From NCBI RefSeq assembly GCF_000186865.1, contig NW_008705563.1, positions 1,523,449-1,587,448 of the forward strand: a DNA stretch of 64,000 nucleotides. Reading direction: 5' to 3'. The DNA is from Aureococcus anophagefferens. Taxonomy: Eukaryota; Sar; Pelagophyceae; Pelagomonadales; Pelagomonadaceae. Positions within the stretch are counted from its first letter, which is position 1. The number at the start of each line of letters is the position of its first letter. The position numbers and the translations under genes are program-made. The notes below the pieces were generated by a model. It was not told where the DNA came from, ran no database searches, and saw only the letters and a program-made list of their open reading frames with translations. Positions 56,214 through 64,000 of the stretch are shown here, in pieces.

Positions 56214-56412
56214 GGTGGCGGTGCCGCGCTGCCGCGCGCCGCCGCCGTGCCGCCGAACCAGACCTTGTGGCTGGAGCTTCTCCCGCTTCAGAGGGGGGCT
56301 CCTTGAGGTCGACGGCACCTCCCGCCGGGTCCACGCCGCGCTCCGCGCGAAGCGGGAGGCGGTCCTCTCCTGGGTGTCTTAGGCTTTCGCTCTATCCTAC
56401 GTTGTCTGCGAC

Positions 56413-57303
56413 TCAAGCGTAGTAGGGGCAGTCCCGGCTCGAGCGCCAGAAGCCGAAGATCAGCCAGAAGACTTCGTTCGGCACCCGGCCGCTCGCGCCG
56501 CCGCGCGTCGAGGACGTGCGCGTGCCGAACAGACGTTCGAGGATGATCGTTTCGGTGAGCGTCCGGAGCTTTGCGGACGCGGCACTCGGCGGCGTCGCGC
56601 GGCCGCGATCGCAAAGCAGTCGGAGCCGCACGAGCTCGACGCGCGGCGCTCGCGTGTAGCGCCGCCAGCCGCCCGCGGAGTCGACGGCCTCGAGCAAACG
56701 TGCGGCCTCCAAGCAGGCATCTCTTCGAGCATAATCTCCGTAGCAAATATATCCCTGTTTATCCATGCTGCTAGGATCAAAGTCATAAACTGGTGGTTCG
56801 CGAGCCGCGTCGTCAGCCGTATCGCGGAAGAACTGTGTTAGATCCCGTGGTGTTTGTGTCCAGGCCCCGCGACTCAAGAGGAGACGTGCAAGGGGCGGGT
56901 TGTCGTAGTTAAGTTCCAGCGGGCTCTCATCCCAAAAGTCGGCTTTGTCGCACGACGCGTTCACATCGGCGCCGTTGTCGAGGAGCACGGCGGCCTCTAC
57001 AGGATATCGCGCGAAATGGAGCGGAAAAAGTCCGTGAGCGTTTGAAGCATTCACGTCGAACTTGTGAGACGCCAAGAGACGACAGAGATCCGATCTTTCT
57101 ACCCGCGGGCCGCCCTCGCCCAGGAGAACAAGATGGAGTAGAGTGTTTCCTTCAGATGCGCACGAGTCCGGTTCCAGAGCCTTTCCAGAAAGTAAATATT
57201 GTCGGATGACCTCCGTGGCACCCCGTTTTGCGGCAAGAACGATTTGAAAATGGAGCATGGCGGGTCGCGCCTCCATTTGGAGCATGGCGGGTCGCGCCTC
57301 CAT
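56413..57303 (-). CDS. Ankyrin-repeat protein of lower GC, start codon inside a tandem repeat
   Basis: A 296-residue protein. The N-terminus MEARPAMLQMEARPAMLHF is a duplicated nine-residue unit, so translation could start at either copy. Ankyrin units follow: CASEGNTLLHLVLLGEGGP, FDVNASNAHGLFPLHFARYP, VEAAVLLDNGADVNASCDKA and ESPLELNYDNPPLARLLLSR (residues of about 45-150). The C-terminal half has no recognised domain. Codon use is markedly more AT-tolerant than in TOR or coronin on either side, like the SPRY-like gene near 25 kb. Lateral or recent origin is possible. It lies between TOR and coronin on the same strand. Intronless. Confidence 0.65.
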   Translation of the reverse strand: MEARPAMLQMEARPAMLHFQIVLAAKRGATEVIRQYLLSGKALEPDSCASEGNTLLHLVLLGEGGPRVERSDLCRLLASHKFDVNASNAHGLFPLHFARYPVEAAVLLDNGADVNASCDKADFWDESPLELNYDNPPLARLLLSRGAWTQTPRDLTQFFRDTADDAAREPPVYDFDPSSMDKQGYICYGDYARRDACLEAARLLEAVDSAGGWRRYTRAPRVELVRLRLLCDRGRATPPSAASAKLRTLTETIILERLFGTRTSSTRGGASGRVPNEVFWLIFGFWRSSRDCPYYA

Positions 57304-57304
57304 T
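57251..57304. repeat. Perfect 27-bp tandem duplication at the ankyrin gene start
   Basis: The unit TGGAGCATGGCGGGTCGCGC followed by CTCCATT occurs at 57251-57277 and 57278-57304. It encodes nine residues on the minus strand, each copy with its own in-frame ATG. Confidence 0.95.
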
Positions 57305-57429
57305 TGGCTTATTTTGATCGCAAAAAAATACCACAGCGCATCTCAGACATGCGAGACGACCTCTCTGCAGCGCCGACTTGTAAGGTGCTTGGTCTTATAC
57401 ATAGGTCTCGTCCGCGCGCGGCGCTATGT

Positions 57430-58971
57430 TCAGGAGGCGAGGCCGGCGGCGGCGAGCTTCGCCTCGAGGTCGGCGATCTTCTTGTGCGCGTCCGCGAGCT
57501 CGACCTCGAGCTGCGCGGCCGTCTTTTTGGCGACGAACGCGGCCGCCGACGGCGCGGCGACGAAGCCCGCGTCCGGGTTCAGGGGCCGGAGCTTCGGCGG
57601 CTCGTTGGCGCCGGCGAGCCAGGCGTCGGCGTCGCAGGACGGGAGCCCCGCGTAGCAGTCCGGGAAGATGTCGTCCTGGAACGCGTCCGACTTCCGGGGC
57701 ACGACGAAGGACAGGGGCTCGACGACGCCGTTGCCGTTCTGGGACGTGAGCTTGAGGCACCGCGCGGTCTCGCAGGACATGACGTCGAGGCACCGCTTCG
57801 GCAGGAAGCAGTAGCCCTTGCCCGCGGCCGTCGACCGATGCTCCGAGAGCGCGAAGCACGGCGTCTTCGCGGCCTTGTTGATCTCGTAGTAGCGGATGTT
57901 GCCGTCGCCCTTGCCGCAGAGGTAGAGCATCTTCGTGTCCGGGTCGAAGAAGGGCAGGAGCACGCCCGCGGCCTGGTCGAGCGACACGAGCGCGAGCTCC
58001 TTGGACGGGTCGCGCGCGTCCCAGATCTTGATCTGGCGCTGGCTCTGGCGCGTGAAGCCCACGGTCGCCAGCAGGCCGTCCTGGAGGAAGGCGAGCTTGA
58101 CGGACTTGGACCCCTCGTGGGCGGCCCGGAGCTCCGTCGCGACCGCGGAGCCGCGCGGGTCGAAGAGGCGGACGACCTTGTCCTTGCAGCTCGTGCCTGT
58201 GTGCAAATCAAATATTCAACCCGACTTCAATGTGCGCTTAATCGACGGTTTCGACGCGAGGCTTTCTGCCGTGCTTCGAGAATTCGACGAGAGCAATCGA
58301 TTCGTCCAAAAATCAGCCGAATCGACTTCGATTTGACCGAGCTAGAGAATTCTGAAGTTTGATGGGGACCCCCCACTAACCAGTGGTTGGTTTCCACACA
58401 GGCTCGTGCCCAGCAGGCTCCCGTCGGCGTTCCATTGCACGTCCTGGATGAGGGACGTGTGCGCGTCCGTGGACGCGACCTCGCCCTGCTTCTCGACGTC
58501 CCAGACCTTGCAGAGCATGTCCGCGGACACGGACGCGAGCACGTTGCTCGCCGTCGGGTGGAACCGGAGCAGCGTGACCTTGCGGCCGTGGCCCCGCAGA
58601 TCCACGAGCGGCTCCGTGAGCGTCTCCGTCAAACCGCCCGGCGGGATGCCCCAGAGCTTCACCGTCGAGTCGTCGCTGCAGGACGCGAGCAGCTGCTCGT
58701 TGAACGGGTGGAAGTCGAAGTCGAGCGCCGCGCCCTTGTGGCCCGCGAGCACGGGGCCGCCCGTCGGGAACGCGCCCGTGGCGGTGTGGTCGACGACGGC
58801 GATGGGGCCGCCGCCGCCCTGGAGCGCGACGGCGAAGTACTTCGTGTTCGCCTTGACGTACTGCTGTTCGCCCGTCGTCGTCGCTAAACGGAGATTGCGG
58901 AACGTGTCCTCCTGCTTCGGGGGCTCGACGTACACATGCCGGAACTTGCTGTTGCGGATGAATGCCGACAT
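57430..58971 (-). CDS. Coronin (actin-binding WD40 protein), two exons
   Basis: Exons 58410-58971 and 57430-58196 give 442 residues. The start at 58971 yields the classic coronin N-terminus MSAFIRNSKFRHVYVEPPKQ, so the longer upstream frame is not used. WD40 repeats follow: GHKGAALDFDFHPFNEQLLA, SDDSTVKLWGIP, GHGRKVTLLRFHPT, ADMLCKVWDVE, CKDKVVRLFDPRG. The C-terminal extension (SCETARCLKLTSQNG, VVPRKSDAFQDDIFPDCY) and the final coiled coil (AQLEVELADAHKKIADLEAK) are family features. It regulates actin turnover through Arp2/3 and cofilin. The single intron is a family B introner, placed inside the third or fourth blade. Confidence 0.96.
58197..58409 (-). mobile_element. Family B introner (213-bp intron) in coronin
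   Basis: Perfect duplication GCACGAGC. Starts CTGTGTGGAAACCAACC, ends TTTGATTTGCACACAG. Splicing gives WNADGSLLGTSCKDKVVRL. The donor is GC. Same orientation as the copy at 46686. Confidence 0.95.
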
Positions 58972-59520
58972 TGGTGCGCTTCCCGTCGACGCGGGGCGGA
59001 GCGGAGCGTCGGCCTCACACCCGTCGACGCGAGGCGGATGAACGTAGCCCGCGCGGTGACCTACGAGACCGCGAGTTCGTCGCCGAGCGCGCGCGCGATC
59101 CGAAACGCCCCGTGCCCCACGCGGTGGGGCAACGCACCAACCCCGGGCGCCGCGCCTCGGTCGTCCCACGGTACGCGCGACGACCGCGGCGATGGCGCGC
59201 GGTCCGATCGAGAGATGGTAGAAGGGCTGGGCTCGAGCGATCGGGTCGACGATTTTCACCGCCCAAATTCGCGACGAACGACCTCTCATGCCCGGAAAGA
59301 CGACGACGCCGGTACCCGACGTTTAGAAGGCGAGGCGATGTGACCTCGACGCGCCGCGTCCTCCTCGCCACACACTCGCCGCAGCAAACTGGCCAACCCG
59401 CCGTTTCTCCTCGCGCGGCCGACGACGTCGAACAGCCTCCCACAGGGCCTCCCAACGACCTCCCCCGCCCGACCCCACATTCGAGCGATAACACAGCGGC
59501 GCGGGGGCGGCCCCCCGCGC
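58972..59520. promoter_or_regulatory. 549-bp spacer upstream of coronin
   Basis: It contains the coronin promoter and the TOP6A 3' end, both on the minus strand. An in-frame upstream extension of coronin exists (ATG at 59289) but adds Arg-rich sequence unlike any coronin. No RNA gene or repeat seen. Confidence 0.4.
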
Positions 59521-60744
59521 TCAGATCCAGTCCCCCTGGCGGAGCTTGCGGGGGAGGTAGACCTGGGTGACGAACTGGAAGCCGAACGCGGAGAGCGCCT
59601 GGATCTCCGCCTTCTGCTTCGTGTGGAGCATGCGCTCGAGCTCCTTGACCCACTGCTTGTTCTTGAGGACGAAGTCCTCCTTGAGGAGCTGCTTGCCCAT
59701 CTCGATGTCCTTGGGCGTCATGGGCAGCCGGCACTGGTCCGGCAGGTTGTACGCGTCGAGGTCCGACGGCCGGAGGCCGAGCCACTTGATGTCCGGCGTC
59801 GTCAGCGAGTTGGCGTCGTAGGACATGGCCTTGGAGCCGCTCATGTAGACCGAGAGGATCTTCAGCCCGTAGGGGTCCGAGTCGACGAACGCGAGCACGG
59901 GAATCTTCAGCTCGGCCTTGAGCCGGCTCAGGAACATGCGCGTCGCGACGTCGGGCTGGCCCTTGCCCGTGATGAGGATGCAGGGGAACTGGTTGTAGAA
60001 GCGGTCCTCGGCGAGGCGGTTGTAGGCCGCGTCCTTCTCCACCAGCAGGATGAACTCCGCGTCGCTCCGGATGTTCGAGATCTTGTCGATGTACGCCGGG
60101 ATCGCCTTGCCCGTGACGCCCATGCGCGTGCAGTCGATGGGGTCGCCGTCCTCGTCGAACTGGACGCGGCCCACGACCAGACCCTTGTCCGCGGCGACGA
60201 CGTTCAAGCAAGACCGCGGGCAGCCGATCGTGCACGCGGCGTCGTCCAGCACCGCGTCCGACTCCTCCTGCTTCTTGAAGAGCTTCACGTCCGTGTAGAA
60301 GAGGTCGCGCTTCGTCACGTGGATGCCCTTGGTCACGACCTCGTGCACGAGGCTAAACACGCGCGTCATGATCGCCGTCTTCCGCACCTGGCCGACGTTC
60401 GCGAAGCTCCGCTCCGACGCGTTGTGCTTGAGCACGATGCGGTCGAGCTCGCGGACGTAGCGCTGGTTGGTCGCGGACCGCGACGGCACGTCGAACTTGA
60501 AGGACTCGCCCCGCATGATCGACTCGGCCGCGGCGACGAAGAGCGCCTCTATTGCGTACGCGACGTCGTCCGCGGGCATCGCGTCGACGACGCGCATGCC
60601 GCTCAGGTCGACCGTGCTCATGTCCACCGGCTTCTGCGTCGCCAGCAGCGCGCGGCACCGCCGCACCTCCTTGAGCACGACCTCGGGGTCGAGGATCTCC
60701 GCCTCCGGGGCCGCGGCCTTCTTCTGCTTCTTCTTCGGCGCCAT
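59521..60744 (-). CDS. TOP6A: DNA topoisomerase VI subunit A (SPO11-3 type)
   Basis: A 407-residue protein closely matching plant SPO11-3/TOP6A. The catalytic Tyr is Tyr150 in [15 protein letters not shown]. The Toprim domain has LLVEKDAAY (Glu236) and [13 protein letters not shown] (Asp288, Asp290). [27 protein letters not shown] and [15 protein letters not shown] are conserved. The C-terminus [14 protein letters not shown] through [11 protein letters not shown] fits TOP6A rather than the meiotic SPO11-1 branch. The N-terminus is Lys-rich ([10 protein letters not shown]), suggesting nuclear import. In plants it acts with TOP6B in endoreduplication; the B partner is not in this window. Intronless. 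Confidence 0.96.
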   Translation of the reverse strand: MAPKKKQKKAAAPEAEILDPEVVLKEVRRCRALLATQKPVDMSTVDLSGMRVVDAMPADDVAYAIEALFVAAAESIMRGESFKFDVPSRSATNQRYVRELDRIVLKHNASERSFANVGQVRKTAIMTRVFSLVHEVVTKGIHVTKRDLFYTDVKLFKKQEESDAVLDDAACTIGCPRSCLNVVAADKGLVVGRVQFDEDGDPIDCTRMGVTGKAIPAYIDKISNIRSDAEFILLVEKDAAYNRLAEDRFYNQFPCILITGKGQPDVATRMFLSRLKAELKIPVLAFVDSDPYGLKILSVYMSGSKAMSYDANSLTTPDIKWLGLRPSDLDAYNLPDQCRLPMTPKDIEMGKQLLKEDFVLKNKQWVKELERMLHTKQKAEIQALSAFGFQFVTQVYLPRKLRQGDWI

Positions 60745-60925
60745 CGTGCGAGCGCGGCCGTGCGCGCGGTCGGGACGGCGTCTGCGGCGCGAGGCGAGCG
60801 TCGCTAAGCGTAGGGCGACGATACTTGGTCTACACGCGAGAGCGCGCGGAGATCATAAGCTCGCAGAGCGCTTCAAATGATGTTGTTGAATTAGGCAACA
60901 TTACACGCCAGTTGGCACCTGAACG
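60745..60925. promoter_or_regulatory. Divergent promoter spacer (TOP6A / GT15)
   Basis: 181 bases between divergent starts. The region 60860-60905 is AT-rich with CTTCAA at 60871-60876. No TATA box. Confidence 0.35.
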
Positions 60926-62755
60926 ATGGGGACCATGGCGGCGGCCGGCGCTTCGTGGCTGCCCCCGCCACACAAACCAAACATTTGGATCCCGGACAGC
61001 CGGTCGGCGTCGGACCCGGAGCGGCCGCGGACGAAGCAGCTGCTCTACGAGGCCTGGCTGGGCAACATGTCCCTGACGCAGGTCGAGGCCGTCAAGTCGC
61101 GGCCGCGGCGCAACGCCGTGCCCGCCGTGCCCGCCGTCGCCTGGCACGCGGGCCTCCGATGCGCCTTCACGACGCTCCTCATCACGCGGCCCGACGCCCG
61201 GCAGTACGCGTCGTTCTTAGAGGCCGCGACGCGCGCGCGCGAGGCGTTCGCGCTCGAGCGCGCCTACCCGCACGTCGCGTTCCACGAGGACGACCTGCCG
61301 GAGGCGCACAAGCGCCACATGCGGGCGCGGGTGCCGTCGCTGCGGTTCGAGGACGTGACGCCCCACTTCGGCGCACCGGACTGGCTGCCGGATCGCAACG
61401 CGTGGCGCGGCAACGACCGGTCCGTGGGCTACAAGAACATGTGCCGCTTCTACGGGCTGCGCGTCTTCGGCGTCATGCGCGACCTGGGCATCGACGCCTT
61501 CCTCCGGGTCGACGACGACGTGTTTTTTCTGGACCGCGTCGACTACGACCCGTTCCGCTACCTCTACGAGTCGGGCGCGGTCTACGTCTACGGCGTCGCG
61601 CACCCGGAGCAGCACGAGATGACGGCCGTGACGCTCCAGGGCTGGGGCCACGCCTACTGCGAGACCCTCGACCGGCGCGGCGACGAGGACTGCTGGGACG
61701 TGACGGCGCGGTCCTTCACGGAGATGTACTTCAACAACTTCTTCGGGACGCGGACGGACTTCTGGGCGACGGACGACGTGCTGCGGTTCCAGGCCGAGGT
61801 CGACGCGTCGTCGAACATCTACGTCTTCCGCTGGGGCGACGCGCCGATCCAGAGTTTGGCGGTGAACCTGTTCGCCGACCCCGGCTCCGTATCGCGGCTC
61901 CCGCGGCTCGCGTACGCGCACTACTCGGGGAAGCAGGTCGTCCGCCACGACAACGCCGTGACGGACTACCACGACCGGGCGACGGCGGACTTCATCAAGG
62001 GCCTGCCCTACCTCGGCGCCGACAACTCGACGGACGGCCCCGGCGATCTGGCGACCGCGGCGGCCGCCGCGCACGGGGCGACGTGGCTCGGCGACCTCGC
62101 CGCGCTGGGCTTCGACTTCGAATCGTACGTGGCCAGGCTCCGCGGCGAGGTCGACCGCGCGGACGCGCTGCTCTACGTCGCGCAGCTCCTCGGCGTCCAC
62201 TGCGTCGGGAGCAAGGGCGCGGACCTGCTCGTGCCGCGGTACTGCTGCTGCCACCTCGCGTCGGCGACCTTCCGCGATCCGGACCTGCTGCGGCGCGCCT
62301 TCGACCTCGGCGCGTCGAAGGCGCTCGAACGCCTCGACCTCGGGGCCGCCTTCGCGCGGACGGCGCCGCTGCCGCGCGTCGGCGGCTGGGCCGACTTCTA
62401 CGCGGCGCCCGCGGCCTGGGTCGCCCGCCTCTTCGCCTCCGACGACCGCCGCCGCACGCTCGCGGCGCGGCGCCGCAAGGCCGCGCGGCGCGCCGCGAGG
62501 CGCGCGGCCGCGCCGCCGCGGCGACCGCGGCGCCGCCGGGGCTTCTTCGACGCGCTCTTCGCACCCAAGGAGCCGCCGCCGCCGCCGCCGACGCCGCGGC
62601 CCACGCCGCGGCCGCGCGCCGAAACCCGGCGCTCCGACGCGGAGACGCGAGAGCGGCGCGCGGCGCTCGCGGAGCGGACGCGGACCGCGCTCGCGGAGCA
62701 CAACATCCGGGGCGCGCGGCCGCGGAGGCCCCGCGACACGGACGGGACGCCCTAG
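60926..62755 (+). CDS. GT15-family alpha-1,2-mannosyltransferase-like protein
   Basis: A 609-residue protein resembling the fungal KRE2/MNT1 family (GT15). Supporting segments: GYKNMCRFYGLRVFG, FLRVDDDVFF (nucleotide-sugar/metal Asp residues at about 195), YVYGVAHPEQHEMTAVTLQG, and FRWGDAPIQSLAVNLFADP, which matches the family's RWGDAPxHSLA. GT15 enzymes are Golgi proteins that extend O- and N-linked mannan. No signal anchor is seen at the ATG at 60926, so an upstream exon may be missing or targeting is unusual. The last 120 residues are Arg/Ala/Pro-rich and probably disordered. Intronless as drawn. Confidence 0.8.
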   Translation: MGTMAAAGASWLPPPHKPNIWIPDSRSASDPERPRTKQLLYEAWLGNMSLTQVEAVKSRPRRNAVPAVPAVAWHAGLRCAFTTLLITRPDARQYASFLEAATRAREAFALERAYPHVAFHEDDLPEAHKRHMRARVPSLRFEDVTPHFGAPDWLPDRNAWRGNDRSVGYKNMCRFYGLRVFGVMRDLGIDAFLRVDDDVFFLDRVDYDPFRYLYESGAVYVYGVAHPEQHEMTAVTLQGWGHAYCETLDRRGDEDCWDVTARSFTEMYFNNFFGTRTDFWATDDVLRFQAEVDASSNIYVFRWGDAPIQSLAVNLFADPGSVSRLPRLAYAHYSGKQVVRHDNAVTDYHDRATADFIKGLPYLGADNSTDGPGDLATAAAAAHGATWLGDLAALGFDFESYVARLRGEVDRADALLYVAQLLGVHCVGSKGADLLVPRYCCCHLASATFRDPDLLRRAFDLGASKALERLDLGAAFARTAPLPRVGGWADFYAAPAAWVARLFASDDRRRTLAARRRKAARRAARRAAAPPRRPRRRRGFFDALFAPKEPPPPPPTPRPTPRPRAETRRSDAETRERRAALAERTRTALAEHNIRGARPRRPRDTDGTP

Positions 62756-62992
62756 GGCTTTTGGGGGTGTCTCGCGTGGCCGTGGCATCGGTGGGCCCCG
62801 GGGCGGACGGCTCGATTTACGCCTCGGCCTCGATTTGCCGCCGGGGAGGTCGCTGAACGCAGGCTGAGACAGCGGCTCGAGTTCGGTCGATATCCATTTG
62901 TACGTCGAGACCGTCGGCCGGTCACGCGTTCATCAAGCTCGACGCTCCAGCGCAAGCGCAAGGCCTACGCGAACCCGGGCGACCCGAAGTCG

Positions 62993-64000
62993 ATGGTCGT
63001 AAATCGCGCCATGCGGCGCCGTTCGGCGTGGGTCGTCGTCGCCGCCGCGATGGTCTCGATCTGTCGCGCCTCGATGAGTGGCGTCGAGGAGTACGAGCGC
63101 GGCGTGAGCCTGCGCAAGAGGAAGCGCCCGAAGGAAGCGCGCGAGGCCTTCTTCCGCGCGTCGCAGCTCGAGTACCCCGGCGCCCTCGCCCAGTGCCTCG
63201 AGGCCTTCAAGGACACGGACGACCTCTACCTGTTCCACGCGCAGATCGGCCAGGTGTACCTCGACCACGACCTGAAGAGCGAGTCGTGCACGCACGTGCT
63301 CCGTTCGCTCGAGCTCGCGCGGTTCAAGCAGGCCACGGACGAGTACAAACGGACCATGCAGGCGACCCTGGACATGGCCGAGCGGGTCTGCCCCCAGCAC
63401 CTGGGCACGAAGACGGCCGCGCGCGTCGCGCGGAAGGCGGGCTACGAATTCCGCTCTTCGCAAACGCCGCAGTACCGGACGTGGTCCGCGGTCTGGCGCG
63501 GCGTCCTGTGGCCGTGACGATTTTCGAGAGATGTCGGCTGGGAAAACGATGAAACATCGTTACCGTCACGCTTGGTAGGTCTGGCGCGACGCCTACGACG
63601 CCGCGGTCTCGACGTTGTCGCCGGCGAGAATCCTCTACTACTTCTTCGCCGACCATCGCGTGGAGTTTCCGACGGCGGTCGCGCCGGTCGCGCCGCGGCA
63701 GGCCGTCCCGGACCTGCCGTCGCTCGGCGGCCGGGGGCCCAAGCGCTGGTCGCCCGGGGAGCTCGCGAAGGCGCGGGCCGTCCACGAGGACCGCATCGCG
63801 GACCCGGCCTTCGCCAAGGCCATGGAGAAGCGGCGCGAGCTCGACTACTGGGGCCGCGACGACCCGCCCCTCGCGAGCAGCCCGAGGCACCCCGAGAACG
63901 CGGACATCGTCGGCCGGGCCGAGGCCGCGTGCGCCGCGTCGAAGGGAGGGTGCGACCGGCGCACGGCGGCGGAGGTCGGCATCATCGTCTGCGGCGGCGA
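62993..64000 (+). CDS. Secreted or ER protein of unknown family (3' truncated), two exons visible
   Basis: Exons 62993-63490 and 63579 onward; the gene runs out of the window with an open frame. An N-terminal basic/hydrophobic stretch (RRRSAWVVVAAAMVSICRAS) is a probable signal peptide; ATGs at 62993 and 63011 both fit. A helical TPR-like region follows (KEAREAFFRASQLEYPGALA, LYLFHAQIGQVYLDHDL). After the intron: VWRDAYDAAVSTLSPARILY and RRELDYWGRDDPPLAS. Cysteines late in the visible part (AACAASKGGCDRR) could be paired. No family recognised. The exon junction is fixed by a perfect 8-bp duplication around a family C introner. Confidence 0.65.
63491..63578 (+). mobile_element. Family C introner (88-bp intron)
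   Basis: Perfect duplication GTCTGGCG at 63491-63498 and 63579-63586. Starts CGGCGTCCTGTGGCCGTGAC, contains GGGAAAACGATGAAAC, ends CGCTTGGTAG. Splicing gives RTWSAVWRDAYDAA. The donor is GT. Without splicing the frame ends at a TGA within the element. Confidence 0.9.

Noticed and set aside
59030..59110. Family C introner upstream of coronin
   Set aside because: TCGTAGGTC resembles the end of the element, but the GGCGTCC start and hairpin are absent.
58972..59289. N-terminal extension of coronin starting at 59289
   Set aside because: The added residues are Arg-rich and unlike coronins, whereas the ATG at 58971 gives the conserved MSAFIRNSKFRH start.
1..64000. Bacterial-style operons among same-strand neighbours
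   Set aside because: Spliceosomal introns, eukaryotic families and independent spacers make this a eukaryotic nuclear region; adjacent same-strand genes share no pathway.

Overview
This is nuclear DNA of a GC-rich, gene-dense eukaryotic alga. The best match is a pelagophyte stramenopile such as Aureococcus anophagefferens. The evidence is the gene content (TOR kinase, coronin, eIF2-beta, Sec7 Arf-GEF, Yip1-family protein, topoisomerase VI A, YHYH and VCBS proteins, a stramenopile-like bZIP) together with introner-type introns of the kind reported from Aureococcus. Very high GC, alternating gene orientation, spacers of often under 150 bp and large single-exon genes also fit. No rRNA, tRNA or CRISPR array was seen. 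The organism name is an inference.

Layout: 0-10 kb holds a truncated gene, a sulfatase, a WKF-domain protein, an AFG1 ATPase, an ankyrin/2OG-oxygenase gene with a frameshift, a two-PDZ protein and a DnaJ-ShK protein. 10-25 kb holds an LRR-YHYH secreted protein, a sirtuin, an aromatic amino-acid permease, F-box/ankyrin proteins, a secreted VOC-fold protein, a C2H2 protein, a bZIP factor, an ADCK2-like kinase and a SPRY-like gene of lower GC. 25-37 kb holds a plexin-domain-like transmembrane RING-H2 protein, a RING-PDZ-PX protein, two tail-to-tail prolyl-4-hydroxylase-type oxygenases, a 3CxxC zinc-ribbon protein, eIF2-beta, MPP6 and a Yip1 protein. 37.7-43.2 kb is one intact Sec7 Arf-GEF gene. 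44.4-56.2 kb is the TOR kinase gene in six exons. 56-64 kb holds an ankyrin protein of lower GC, coronin, TOP6A, a GT15 glycosyltransferase and a truncated secreted protein.

The strongest signal is intron structure. Sixteen introns can be placed to the base because splicing restores a continuous conserved protein. Each is a short repeated element flanked by an 8-bp target-site duplication (TSD), perfect in some copies and decayed in others. The intron starts at the first base of the left TSD copy and ends at the AG that closes the element. Family A (5 copies, about 200 bp) has termini CTGGGCAG. Family B (4 copies, about 212 bp) has termini CTGTGTGG. Family C (7 copies, 54-88 bp) is a mini-hairpin with a GGCGTCC start and a TAG end. 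A and B share an internal core and splice in either orientation, while C is always in the sense orientation. The 5' splice site comes from host DNA, and nine of sixteen are GC rather than GT. All five TOR introns are introners. Only one spliced intron (11105-11184) is clearly not of this type.
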